DNA from: Stomatobaculum sp. F0698
GTDB taxonomy: Bacteria > Bacillota > Clostridia > Lachnospirales > Lachnospiraceae
DNA length: 64,000 nt
Assembly (NCBI RefSeq): GCF_030644385.1
Contig: NZ_CP130060.1
Span: 1,240,001-1,304,000 of the forward strand
Direction of reading: 5' to 3'
Position numbers and translations under genes: made by a program. Numbering within the stretch: position 1 is the first letter of the stretch; each line of letters begins with the position of its first letter. The notes below the pieces were generated by a model that saw nothing but the letters and a program-made list of their open reading frames with translations, had not been told where the DNA came from and did no database searches. Below, in pieces: positions 51,065-60,542 of this stretch.

Positions 51065-54000
51065 TCAGTGAATCCACGCGCCGTTCGCGTCAACGCGGTA
51101 ACCGTCCGGCGTTGTCTCATTCTGGTACATGGAACCCATGGGTCTCACAACGGAGTTGGACTTGTAGAACCATCTCTCATTCACCGAGTCATACTCATAG
51201 GTGTTTGCAGAAGTGGTCGGTGCAAAGTAGTACCATTTTCCGTTAATCTGCTGCCAACCGGTCTGCATGATGCCGGTAGCCGGATCCAGGTAGTACCAGT
51301 GCTTATCCGCCTCGTCGTAGTGCCAGCCCATCTGCATCTTTCCGAGCCAGCCGTCGTGCTCTGTATTGCAGTAGTACCAATCCAGCTTCTCATCGCGGAA
51401 CCAACCGAAGTCCATGATGCCGTGCGAGTTGAAGTGATACCAACCGTTCTTGTTGACATCGCCGTTTGCGTAGTCAAGCTTAGCCCAGCGGCTCACCAAG
51501 CGGATACCGCCGTTCAGCGTGAAGATCCACTCGCTGTGCTCGGGGTTAATGAGCTCCCAGTTGCCGTTCGTACCGACCGTGTAGCTCGGCTCGTAATCGG
51601 CAATGAAGGCCTCGTTTCCGATCAGGTTCGGCTTACCGAAGGTGCTGCCGACACCTGCGCTGATGCTGCCGCTGCCGCCGCTGCGACCACGGCTGCTGCC
51701 GCCGCGACCACCGCCGCCGCCGCTACCGCCGCTGCTGCGACCGCTTCCGCCGCCGCTGCTGCCGCCGTTACCGCGACCGCCGCCGCCGATTCCGCCGCCC
51801 GAAAGGGCATCGTTCGAAATTCTGCCGTAGTGGTCATAACGCGGGTTCAGCGTGTTTTCATAGCGCTGAATTGCATCGAGCAAATCGTCGAGTGCCTGCT
51901 GAAGCTCAGCCGCCGTTGCTCTCGGATTGGTGCGCTCAAAGACTGCGATTGCATCGTTGATGCCGGTGTGTACGCCCGGAACACCGTTGATCAGAGCAGC
52001 GGTCTCCTTGCGCTTTAAGAAGAAATCATCCGCAAGCTTAATTGCCTTCTTGATTGCATCATCGAGGCCGTTTCTCGCGTTATCAACCTCTTCCTTGTTG
52101 TCCTTCCAGTAGCCGTAGACAATGGTGCGCTTCTTGATCGGCGCGGTATCGTCAAACGCTCTGTACTTATCCGCCTTGCGGCTCCAACCCTGCCAGTCGT
52201 ACTCAACGCCGGTTGCCGGATCGACAAAGTGTGTTGCACTGCCGGTCGGCGTGTTGTTGAGAACCGTGCTGTATTGCGTCGAATAGTCTGCATCGCTCGG
52301 GGACTCACCCTTTCTCACCGGGAAGCTGTACTGCGGCCACGGTGCGACGGTGTCCTTATCGTTGATGAAGGTCACCTTGTAAGCCTTCGAGTAAACCAGG
52401 TAGTACTTAACACCTTCCTGCGCAGTGAACTGGAAGAGGCCGCCGCTCGCGTAGATATCCGCAGGCGTCAGGGTCTCCGGAACGTATGTCGACGTAGCCG
52501 TATCGTAACGAAGCAGCTGGTAGTCGAGGTTATTCACATCTTCCTTGTCAAGCTGTACATAGGTGCGGAAGATTGCATTGGAAGCGGTTGCACGCGGCAC
52601 AAGTCTGCCGTTTACATAGCGCTCAATGTTGGTCTGGACCTCCCAAGCCGCCGTAAATGCAGTCGGGTGGTTTGCCGCATCGACCGTTGCCGGATCGCTC
52701 TTCAGCGCCGAAGCAACCGCCGCCGGGACGTTCTTCTTCTGGTAGACCACCTTGTAGGAAACATCCGCATGGTTCACGTTCATGATGACACGGTCATCCG
52801 GAGTGGTCAGGTCATTCTCAAGACCCGGAATCTCGTTCGGATCCAGCGCCATCTCGCCCGGGTTACCGCCGCGAACCTCATCCGTGACCGGCGAATTGCC
52901 GTTTAAGTTACGGTTATAGTAAGCGGTCAGGACCACGTTCGTATCCGGCATCGTGAAGGTCAGCGTCGCGTTGCCGAGCTGGCTCGTGATGCCCGGAATG
53001 ATACCGGTCGTAACTCTCCACTCCTTGAAGGTCTCGCCCGCGCTGTTCGTTGCCGGTGCGGTCAGGACAACCGTCTCGTCCTTGTGTGCCTCGTCGAAGT
53101 AGTTCGTGTTGATTGCGTTGCCGTTAACAGTCGTGATTTCACTCTCGCCGTCCGTAGTCGTGATGCTGAACTTCGGAATCTCAAGCTCGCCGCCCGGATC
53201 CATGGTAACCGGGGTTCCGTCCGGAAGCTTGCTGAGCGCGGTGATATCGTTTCTGCCGTGCGGTCTTGCGACCACGGTATAGGTCTTGTTGGCATCGAGA
53301 CCGGAGAAGGTAATTCTTCCCGGCGTTCCCGCCTGCCAGCCGTCCGCCTGGGTCTCCGGCGTCGTCACGACGTTTCCGTTCTCATCGATGAGTGCGTAGT
53401 CCGCATCTCTGTCGGAGGGATCGATCGTTAAGTCAACCTTCGTCTCATCGTCCGGGTTGTAAGTCATCTGCTTGTTCGTATCAACCGCCGGAACATGTGC
53501 ATCGCTCGGGCTGCTGATCGGTGCCGGCACGTTCGAGATGTCATCGCCGACCTGTGCCGTGTTATCGCCCTCTGCCTCGTAGACCTGATAGGTCGTTCCG
53601 GGCGTGAGGTTGTTGAAGTAGGTTCTGCCGGTCACGCTGCCGTCGCCGACACCCACAACCTTGCCGTAGGGATCCACGACAATGTACTTGTAGCCGGGCT
53701 TCGTGTCGTAAGCCGTCACAACGCCCTTACCCTGGGTATCAAGGCTACCGCCCGCATCCACTGGGTGCACGTTGGTGCCGAAGACCGCCGGATCCGGATA
53801 GAACTTGACGAGGTAGGTCTCGCCGTCTGCGATTGCATCGCCTGCGTTCATCATTGCGCCGTTGTGGAACCAACCCTTGTAGAGGTAGTTGACCTCACCG
53901 GTGTAGCTCGTCGCTGCCGGCTCAACCTGACCCCAGGTCTTGTCCTTCCAAGTGTGAAGCGTGGTCGGAACAGCCGGATTCCAGGTGACATGGTTGTCAA

Positions 54001-57000
54001 ACGGTGCAAAGTTAATGTCAATCCACCAAGCCGGATCTTCCTTGAATGCAGCAACGAGATTCTCGCCGCCCTGGAAGCGATCAGTATCCTGAAGGAGGTG
54101 CTCACTGCCGTCCATGACGCGGTTGTTGTTCGTATCCACGAACCAGCCGTCGAGCATGTAGTGGTAGTCGTTTGCGGTGACAATCGGAAGAAGGCGCTTT
54201 GCCTTAAGATCCGCATAGGTGTAGCCGAGACCTGCGCCGTTGTCCTTCAGCACGCTCACCTTGAAGGAGTTCGTGCCGTTTGCAAGCACATCCGGGGAGA
54301 CAAGCTTGGTCGGATCGTCTGCCGGTGCCATGTTATCGGAGCTCAGGGTACCGAGTTCCGTGCCGCCCACCGTGTCCTTACCGCTGTAGAACTGGATGTT
54401 GCTCCAAGCGCTTGCATCTCTGTTATAACGATAGCTGAGCTTAAAGTCGCCGGTCGGCATCTTCGCTCTGTAGTGGTTGTTTGCGGTATTGAAGGTCGTT
54501 GCATCGCCCGCAATCGGCACACCCACCGGATTGTCATTGTAGCTGTTGTAGATATAGCCGTAGAGCTCCGGCATATTGAGCGGATCGCCCTCAACCGTAT
54601 CATCCGTTGCCTTCGGCGTCACCACCGGAGCAACAATGTTTCTCAAGAGGCTGTCGTTCGTGCCGAGGTCCTCGTGCGCCAGGGTGAATTCCTGGCCGGT
54701 GCCTGCACCGGTGTAGACGTAGTTAATCTCGACATTCTGGTTCGGCATCACGCCGGTGAAGTTACCTGCCGCATCCGCGCTGCCGCTGAGCGCAAACACA
54801 AGCGGGTTCGGATCTGTGTCGTTTGCCGTGTTACCCGTAACCACATCGTAGTGGTCATAGGTGTAACCGAAGGTGCTCACCGGGCTGATGCTGATCGGAT
54901 CCTCCGGCTTCACCATCGTGGTGGTGGAGGGCGCAACAACCGTGCCCGCCGGGGAAACATGGTTCACCTTGAGCTGGAAGCCCGCGTGAGACGGGTCCAC
55001 GCGATAGCGCCAGGTGATTGCCGCATCCTGACCCGGGAAGCGACCCGTGAACTTACCGTAGTTCGCGCTGCCTGCGACCGTATCAAAGGTACCGAAGGGT
55101 GCCGGAGCGGTCTGATCGCTGAACTGATAGGTGCTCGGGTTCGTGAAGGAATCCACCGGAGCCCAGACATAACCCGGAACAACCTTGAGGTTACCGCTCA
55201 GCGGATCCTCAACCGAGAAGCCGCTTGCTGCCGGTGTGGTTCTCGTCTGGAACACGATGCTTCCGTTCTGGTTCTCATAGGAAGTCGTGTAAGCAAACTT
55301 GATGTTATGGTTGACGCTGTAAATTGCATCATAGATTTCCGGGGTTGCCGGGAAGGTCGACGGAATCGGAACCGGGGTCACCGTAGCCGAACCTCTCTTG
55401 TTCCAACCGTGGAAATCGTAGCCGTACTTCGTGACCGTCGGTGCAAGTGCGTTGGTCGGATCGCCCGCAAGGCCGCTGAGCGGTGCCGGGGTCGGAGTAC
55501 CGCCCTTTGCATCGAAGGTGATGGTGCTGTTATCTCTTACATAATGATAGGTAATGACCGTATCCTGCTTCGGCATGACACCGGTGACCTTACCGAAGTT
55601 CGGGCTGGTCGCCGTGCTGTCCGGCGTGAGCTTGAGCGCTGCGCCGCCGACAGAGGTCTCATCCGTGTCAATGCTGGAAAGACGATAAGACGGAGGCGTT
55701 ACGGTCGGTGCCGGCTCGTCAACCGGTTCTCCTGCCGCGATGCTCTTTGCCGCGCGGTTTTCCGCGCCCGTGACCGGATCACCGTGTGCATCCACATACT
55801 GGAAGCTCAGGGAGTAGCCCGCTCTTCGGAGCGCCGCATTGTCTGCCGCCGTTGCGGAGTCAGCAACCGAGAGGCCGTACTTATCCGCCTGGTCTGCGGT
55901 GAAGAAGGTGCTGAACGGCGCCACGCTGCTTGCCACAACGCCGGTGCCCGGTTCCGCAAAGTTCTTCTCCTGTGCAGCCGTCGGCGTACCCACACCGGAG
56001 AAGGCATCCGGAAGATCCTTGTTCGGGTTCACACCCTTCTTCGAAACACCGATGCTAGAACCCGCAATGCTCTGCATTACAGAAATCTTCTTATTTATTG
56101 CGATAAAGACATTGCTCGGCTTGCCCTCACCGTCCGTGTTGCCGTTGACATTGATCACGGAAGCGCCGGAGGGCTTGCTACCAGCAAGTTTCAGTTCGCC
56201 GGTCTCAAAGTTGATTGCGCCGCGGCCGTTGGTCTTGGAAACGTTGCCGCTCACATTGGAGCCGTGCTCCAGCTGAAGCGTTCCGCCCTTAATGTCAATT
56301 GCCGCGCCGGCCGTTTCAACATCGATTTTCGAATTCTGTACCGATGCCTGATCACCGAGGCGCAGGGTACCGGAGTTAACTGAAATGAGTGAAGCCTGAC
56401 GGTCTGCGGCGCCGCCCTTCAAAATCAGCTTCTCAATCGTGTACTTACCGGTGCCGGTCTGCGTGAACAGCGGCGTGCCGGGCGTGTTCGAAGTCACCTC
56501 AACGGTCGGCCCGGTATACGGAGTCGCACCCTGACCAAACTCATAGTCTGTGGTAGCAATAACAACATCCGTGTTCGTGCCGTTACCCGAAAGGTTAACC
56601 GGAGCTCCATCGTAGTCGATAATGTAGATAAAGCCCTTTTTACCGGAGAGCAGGTCAACCGCCTTCTGCACCGTCGCGTAAGGCTTCTGGTAGGTACCTT
56701 CACCCGTCGTATCATTACCGTGTGCGCTGGAAACGTAGTAGGAAGTCGCCTTAATCAGGAAGGCAGTTCTGCGGTGAACCGTCTCATACGGGTGCAGGTC
56801 AATCTGCCACGAGTATGCGACACCGGAGTCCTCTCCGTGAGTTTCCGTCGCAGTATTGCCTACGAATAAGTACTTCCAATACGGAGAATAATGTCCGACA
56901 TAACGCGCATCCGGCGTAGTGAGACCAAGGGAGCTATCAGTCGTGATCAGGTCGAAGGTCTCCTTCGTGGTGCGGTTAACCATGTGGAAGCCAACCGGGG

Positions 57001-57610
57001 TCTTGTAACAAATTGCCTGGTCGTCTCCGTTGATCATGCTGTCCGCGCCGGTACCCATCCAAAAACGTCCGGTCGTGTTGGTTGTGTTGTGGAGGTAGTA
57101 GTCGACGATGATGCTTCTGCCGTCCGGACCCGGAGAGACCAGCATGCGGTACTCGATTCCGAGATTCGTATCTGTAACAACATCACCGTTGTTGGCCGGC
57201 GAAGGCTTTAAAGCCTGATAGCCCGACAAGCCGAAATAACTGGTTTCCGACGGCGCCGAAGCCGTGGGGCTATCCGCTTTGACAATCCAGGTTGCGTATC
57301 CTCTGTGCGCCCATGTAGTTTGAATGCTGCCGGCCGTATAGGTGTGCTGACCAGTATTCAAACCGTGGATGTCAAAACGCTTTGTTGATCTGCTATCACC
57401 CTCCGAGGATGCACCTATCGTAGGTCCGATCCACTCGAAAGCGGTAGCTTCTGTCGCACCACTGTTACTTCCACCCGGTTGCAACTCCGTCGCATATGCA
57501 TTCTTCACGCTCAGGCTGCTCATTGCAAGGCCAAAGACCATGAGAAATGCGAGGAGCTGAGCGAGTGCTCTCCGAAGAATACCGCGGAGAGAATTCTTGC
57601 TGTTGCTCAT
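51065..57610 (-). CDS. Giant exported cell-wall-binding adhesin-like protein, 2181 aa
   Basis: Signal peptide ends near residue 40 (KNAYA). Residues about 50-290 form a beta domain without a clear match. About 290-560 starts with YYVSSAHGNDTTGEGTYQKPYATVQKAVDLL, typical of right-handed beta-helix domains. About 640-1100 has repeats ending ITYHYVRD, ITWRYRVD, INYVYTG and an InlB-type repeat (ITFDAKGGTPTP ... YGYDFHGW). A TYTVVARPHG module follows, then a helical FIVAR-like segment (about 1840-1920), a Gly/Arg/Ser tract and C-terminal cell-wall-binding repeats ending TTPDGYRVDANGAWIH. Modules match those of the 1539-aa neighbour, so duplication is likely. Function: adhesion or polysaccharide binding, inferred. 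Confidence 0.85.
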   Translation of the reverse strand: MSNSKNSLRGILRRALAQLLAFLMVFGLAMSSLSVKNAYATELQPGGSNSGATEATAFEWIGPTIGASSEGDSRSTKRFDIHGLNTGQHTYTAGSIQTTWAHRGYATWIVKADSPTASAPSETSYFGLSGYQALKPSPANNGDVVTDTNLGIEYRMLVSPGPDGRSIIVDYYLHNTTNTTGRFWMGTGADSMINGDDQAICYKTPVGFHMVNRTTKETFDLITTDSSLGLTTPDARYVGHYSPYWKYLFVGNTATETHGEDSGVAYSWQIDLHPYETVHRRTAFLIKATSYYVSSAHGNDTTGEGTYQKPYATVQKAVDLLSGKKGFIYIIDYDGAPVNLSGNGTNTDVVIATTDYEFGQGATPYTGPTVEVTSNTPGTPLFTQTGTGKYTIEKLILKGGAADRQASLISVNSGTLRLGDQASVQNSKIDVETAGAAIDIKGGTLQLEHGSNVSGNVSKTNGRGAINFETGELKLAGSKPSGASVINVNGNTDGEGKPSNVFIAINKKISVMQSIAGSSIGVSKKGVNPNKDLPDAFSGVGTPTAAQEKNFAEPGTGVVASSVAPFSTFFTADQADKYGLSVADSATAADNAALRRAGYSLSFQYVDAHGDPVTGAENRAAKSIAAGEPVDEPAPTVTPPSYRLSSIDTDETSVGGAALKLTPDSTATSPNFGKVTGVMPKQDTVITYHYVRDNSTITFDAKGGTPTPAPLSGLAGDPTNALAPTVTKYGYDFHGWNKRGSATVTPVPIPSTFPATPEIYDAIYSVNHNIKFAYTTSYENQNGSIVFQTRTTPAASGFSVEDPLSGNLKVVPGYVWAPVDSFTNPSTYQFSDQTAPAPFGTFDTVAGSANYGKFTGRFPGQDAAITWRYRVDPSHAGFQLKVNHVSPAGTVVAPSTTTMVKPEDPISISPVSTFGYTYDHYDVVTGNTANDTDPNPLVFALSGSADAAGNFTGVMPNQNVEINYVYTGAGTGQEFTLAHEDLGTNDSLLRNIVAPVVTPKATDDTVEGDPLNMPELYGYIYNSYNDNPVGVPIAGDATTFNTANNHYRAKMPTGDFKLSYRYNRDASAWSNIQFYSGKDTVGGTELGTLSSDNMAPADDPTKLVSPDVLANGTNSFKVSVLKDNGAGLGYTYADLKAKRLLPIVTANDYHYMLDGWFVDTNNNRVMDGSEHLLQDTDRFQGGENLVAAFKEDPAWWIDINFAPFDNHVTWNPAVPTTLHTWKDKTWGQVEPAATSYTGEVNYLYKGWFHNGAMMNAGDAIADGETYLVKFYPDPAVFGTNVHPVDAGGSLDTQGKGVVTAYDTKPGYKYIVVDPYGKVVGVGDGSVTGRTYFNNLTPGTTYQVYEAEGDNTAQVGDDISNVPAPISSPSDAHVPAVDTNKQMTYNPDDETKVDLTIDPSDRDADYALIDENGNVVTTPETQADGWQAGTPGRITFSGLDANKTYTVVARPHGRNDITALSKLPDGTPVTMDPGGELEIPKFSITTTDGESEITTVNGNAINTNYFDEAHKDETVVLTAPATNSAGETFKEWRVTTGIIPGITSQLGNATLTFTMPDTNVVLTAYYNRNLNGNSPVTDEVRGGNPGEMALDPNEIPGLENDLTTPDDRVIMNVNHADVSYKVVYQKKNVPAAVASALKSDPATVDAANHPTAFTAAWEVQTNIERYVNGRLVPRATASNAIFRTYVQLDKEDVNNLDYQLLRYDTATSTYVPETLTPADIYASGGLFQFTAQEGVKYYLVYSKAYKVTFINDKDTVAPWPQYSFPVRKGESPSDADYSTQYSTVLNNTPTGSATHFVDPATGVEYDWQGWSRKADKYRAFDDTAPIKKRTIVYGYWKDNKEEVDNARNGLDDAIKKAIKLADDFFLKRKETAALINGVPGVHTGINDAIAVFERTNPRATAAELQQALDDLLDAIQRYENTLNPRYDHYGRISNDALSGGGIGGGGRGNGGSSGGGSGRSSGGSGGGGGRGGSSRGRSGGSGSISAGVGSTFGKPNLIGNEAFIADYEPSYTVGTNGNWELINPEHSEWIFTLNGGIRLVSRWAKLDYANGDVNKNGWYHFNSHGIMDFGWFRDEKLDWYYCNTEHDGWLGKMQMGWHYDEADKHWYYLDPATGIMQTGWQQINGKWYYFAPTTSANTYEYDSVNERWFYKSNSVVRPMGSMYQNETTPDGYRVDANGAWIH

Positions 57611-57632
57611 TTAATATGTCACGCTCCCTTCT

Positions 57633-59294
57633 TTAGTTGGGGTCTGCCACAAAGACAGCCAAATCTTCCGGAACGTCGTTCTTCGTGACGGTCGTGGAAG
57701 GTCCTGCGATCAGACCGCGCACAAAGTGGTTCCGCTCGGTTCTGTCATAGTGATAGAAGCCCGGTCCCGCGCTGCCGTTGTTTCTCCAACGCGGCGCTTC
57801 CTCATCTCCGGTGAAGCCGAGGAACTGACCGTTGTAAACAAGGATGTAACCCTCGCCCGTGTTCAGCACGCGTCTGCCGTTCACGATTCTGCCGCTTCTG
57901 TCGACCACGTAGAAACGGTACTGCGGCGCGCCGAGCGTTCCGACGTTCTGCACGACAATGCCGTAGCCTGCCTCTTCCGGTGCATCCAGGCGAAGGCCGT
58001 TGATGTAGAACTTGTTGTCTCTCTTCTGAAGGATGTTGCGGTTGCCGTAAGCCTTGCCGCTCGGCGCGAACGCGAAGGTTCTCGGGCCGTCCGCCAGCTC
58101 AACCGTAATCTCCTTGCCGCTCTGCATGGAACCGTCGTTGATCTCATCCGGGGAGAAGAGGTAGAGGTCTGCCTTCTCAATGCCGTAGAGGTCGCCGTTG
58201 ATGAAGTCCGCAGCGGTCCAAGCATCGACATCGTACTGTGCGACAAACTCGCTCTTGCCCTTGAAGAGGACAAAACCGGTCTTCATTCTGCCGATACCGT
58301 CGAACGCGTACTCCTTCTGGCCCACACGCAGAATCTTGTTGCGGTATGCTCTGCCCTTCGAGTCGCTTCTCCACCAAGAGGCCTCGAGGTCAATGTTCTG
58401 ATCCTCGTCCAGGTTTGCGGACGGGTACATCCAGAACCACTTGTTCTTCATGAGAACGCCGCCGTCGTAGCCGCTGTAGTAGCGGACACGCTCGTCGCTG
58501 GTCGGGTTGGAACGCACCGCATTCGAGATGCTTGCGACCTTGTCCCACCACTCGATCATGACACCCTTCTCATCGAAGCCGTAGGTTGCGCCGTTGATGT
58601 CGCGCTGGAAGGGCTGCTCGCCCGCGCGGCTTCTGTACTTCTTGGAGTCGGCGCCGAAGTAGAACCACATCTTCTCGTAGTCCCCATAGTCTCTGCCGGT
58701 GACTTCGCTCGTCAGGTGAGAGCCCCAGTCATAGTAGAGCCAACGGTTCGTGTAGAGCGCGCCGTCCTCGTCCGCATAGTAGCGAGCGTTCACGAAGGGA
58801 TCTTCGTCCTCGATGACATTGCCCTCTTCGTCAATCCAGCCGGTCAGCATGACACCGTTCTCATCGAACGCATAGGTCTTGCCGTCGACCTGCTTGCGGA
58901 AGCCCTTGCCCTTCGCGCGGAGACCCTTGCCGTCCTCGCCGAAGTAGTGCCAGCCGCCCTCGCCGTAAGCGCCGTCCGGATCGCTCTCGCTGTCAATGAA
59001 GACCCAGGCATTCTTCACCATACGGCCATCCTGGTCGACGTAATAATCGTCGCCGCCGAAGTTGAAGATGCGGTTCTTCAGGATGAACCCGGAATCGCCG
59101 AGGTAGAACCAATCTTCCTTCGATTTCTTGAAGGCATTGACTACCGGCTGATCCTCCCGGTTCAGATACTGCCACTCGTCTCCGACTTTGGTCCAGCCTT
59201 CGATGGCGTAGGCTGTGACGGTCGGAAAGAGGCAAGCAGCAGCTGCCGCCAGCAGAAACGCTCTGGCTGCTTTGACATGCTTTGTGTGTTTCAT
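57633..59294 (-). CDS. Exported protein built of cell-wall-binding repeats, 553 aa
   Basis: Signal peptide (about 1-29, PTVTAYA), then a chain of aromatic/Gly repeats over nearly the whole protein: GWTKVGDEWQYLNRE, KEDWFYLGDSGFILKN, GKTYAFDENGVMLTGW, GATYGFDEKGVM, QKEYAFDGIGRMKTG. Unlike its neighbours it has no separate large N-terminal domain and no TPDGY end. It probably binds choline-like wall polymers. ATG follows GGGGAGGGAC. First gene of a likely three-gene operon with the two giants (22 and 11 bases between genes). Confidence 0.85.
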   Translation of the reverse strand: MKHTKHVKAARAFLLAAAAACLFPTVTAYAIEGWTKVGDEWQYLNREDQPVVNAFKKSKEDWFYLGDSGFILKNRIFNFGGDDYYVDQDGRMVKNAWVFIDSESDPDGAYGEGGWHYFGEDGKGLRAKGKGFRKQVDGKTYAFDENGVMLTGWIDEEGNVIEDEDPFVNARYYADEDGALYTNRWLYYDWGSHLTSEVTGRDYGDYEKMWFYFGADSKKYRSRAGEQPFQRDINGATYGFDEKGVMIEWWDKVASISNAVRSNPTSDERVRYYSGYDGGVLMKNKWFWMYPSANLDEDQNIDLEASWWRSDSKGRAYRNKILRVGQKEYAFDGIGRMKTGFVLFKGKSEFVAQYDVDAWTAADFINGDLYGIEKADLYLFSPDEINDGSMQSGKEITVELADGPRTFAFAPSGKAYGNRNILQKRDNKFYINGLRLDAPEEAGYGIVVQNVGTLGAPQYRFYVVDRSGRIVNGRRVLNTGEGYILVYNGQFLGFTGDEEAPRWRNNGSAGPGFYHYDRTERNHFVRGLIAGPSTTVTKNDVPEDLAVFVADPN

Positions 59295-59936
59295 GTCCCT
59301 CCCCTTTCTCTCTGCAGTGCAAGGTAAGTCTCTCGACTTTCCCGCAAAAGGGCGCTATACCCCTTCTGCATATTAATATTTTCTTAACCAATCTATCACT
59401 TCTATGCAGCTTTGTCTATAGCTGTTCCGACGCACAGTATAAAATTTCTTATTTTCGTGATTTTTTCCAAAGCAATACACACTATTTTCAGTTCTTTATG
59501 TATATATCCTCTGCTTTTATTGTTTATCAGGACGTTTTTCCCGCACAAGCTTCACATGAACCGACACTTGACTGAAAAACTTGTCAAAAAAACGTCGAGT
59601 GTTGCTTTTCGCACAATTTCCGGTCTCTGTTTCAAGGTTCTCGCTTCTCGTTTTTTCGAAGCTCACAAAAATTAAGAAAAATCCTCAGAAACGGCGCCGC
59701 TCCCTACCTTCTTCGCGAAGCGCAGTTTTTTCCTATTAAAATCGTTAAATATTAAACAAGCTGAAAGCGACGAGGCCGAGCCCCTTCCCCTTCACCTTGC
59801 AGTTCTTTGCATCTCAGGACGCCCTGCAACGTTCGTATTTGACCGTATCAGACAAGGCATTTCCTCTCTTTTCGGCTTTTCTTTTTGAGACGCATGGCTT
59901 AGAATGAAAAGAAATGCTGAGAAAGGAGTTTTGGGA
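59295..59936. other. Long intergenic region, AT-rich, no gene recognised
   Basis: About 640 bases between two divergent genes. It is notably AT-rich for this window around 59380-59660. It must contain promoters of the surface-protein operon (a weak TAGACA-17-TAGATT is possible on the minus strand at 59392-59420) and of the rightward small protein. No RNA or repeat recognised. Confidence 0.5.
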
Positions 59937-60443
59937 ATGGCTAAATTATTTGGCAAGCTTGCGCGCCTCGCGCTGGTCGCAGGCGCAGCGGCGGCGGCAG
60001 TCTCCTACTACCGTCAGTACACCGAGTTCCACCGCGACCTGGATGAGGAGTTTCACGACTATGAGGAGGGCGAGGAAGGTGCGCACACAGCGCATACCGA
60101 GACCCCGAACCGGAACTACGTGTCCTTAAACGCAAACCGCGGCGAATTTACGGCGGCGGCACAGAATACGTTCGAGGCGGCCAAGGGGATGGTAACGAGC
60201 GCTGCCGGAATGTTAAAGGATGTCGGCAACATTCTTGCGGACAATCTCCAGGCGGCAAGCGCCGAGAAGAACGCGCACGAGTCCGGCTGCGCTTGCCACT
60301 GCGCTGCCGAAGAGGCAGTGGAAAGCGCGGCGGAAAAGGCGGAAGAGCTCGCGGAGGATGCCTCCGAGAATCTTCTCGCAAAGAGCTATGCGGCGGCCGG
60401 CAGCGAGGCAAAGCCCGCAACCGAGATCACCGAAGAGCTGTAA
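59937..60443 (+). CDS. Small membrane-anchored helical protein
   Basis: A 168-residue protein with one N-terminal hydrophobic segment (LARLALVAGAAAAAVSYY), an acidic stretch (DLDEEFHDYEEGEEG) and a long Ala/Glu-rich helix with a CACHC cluster (ESGCACHCAAEEAVESAAEKAEEL). It resembles YtxH-type general membrane proteins in layout only. The Cys/His cluster might bind metal. ATG at 59937 has AAAGGAG eight bases before it; an ATG 11 codons earlier has no site. Function unknown. Confidence 0.7.
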   Translation: MAKLFGKLARLALVAGAAAAAVSYYRQYTEFHRDLDEEFHDYEEGEEGAHTAHTETPNRNYVSLNANRGEFTAAAQNTFEAAKGMVTSAAGMLKDVGNILADNLQAASAEKNAHESGCACHCAAEEAVESAAEKAEELAEDASENLLAKSYAAAGSEAKPATEITEEL

Positions 60444-60463
60444 TTCGATCGGTCGTACAAATG

Positions 60464-60505
60464 AAAGAGCAGAGGGAGAAGAACTTACTTCTCCCTCTGC
60501 TCTTT
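60464..60505. terminator. Bidirectional terminator
   Basis: Eighteen-base perfect arms AAAGAGCAGAGGGAGAAG / CTTCTCCCTCTGCTCTTT with a six-base loop and T-rich flanks; ends the small protein gene and the leftward radical SAM gene. Confidence 0.93.
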
Positions 60506-60542
60506 TTGATTGCGCCTTCTCACGTATTTCGCACTTTCCGCT

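Noticed and set aside
51640..51810. Possible GC-rich non-coding repeat or origin
   Set aside because: It is in frame within the 2181-aa protein and encodes its Gly/Arg/Ser linker.
53495..56383. 962-codon open frame on the plus strand opposite the 2181-aa gene
   Set aside because: Same reason: mirror of the real coding frame, with no start signal and no recognisable domain.
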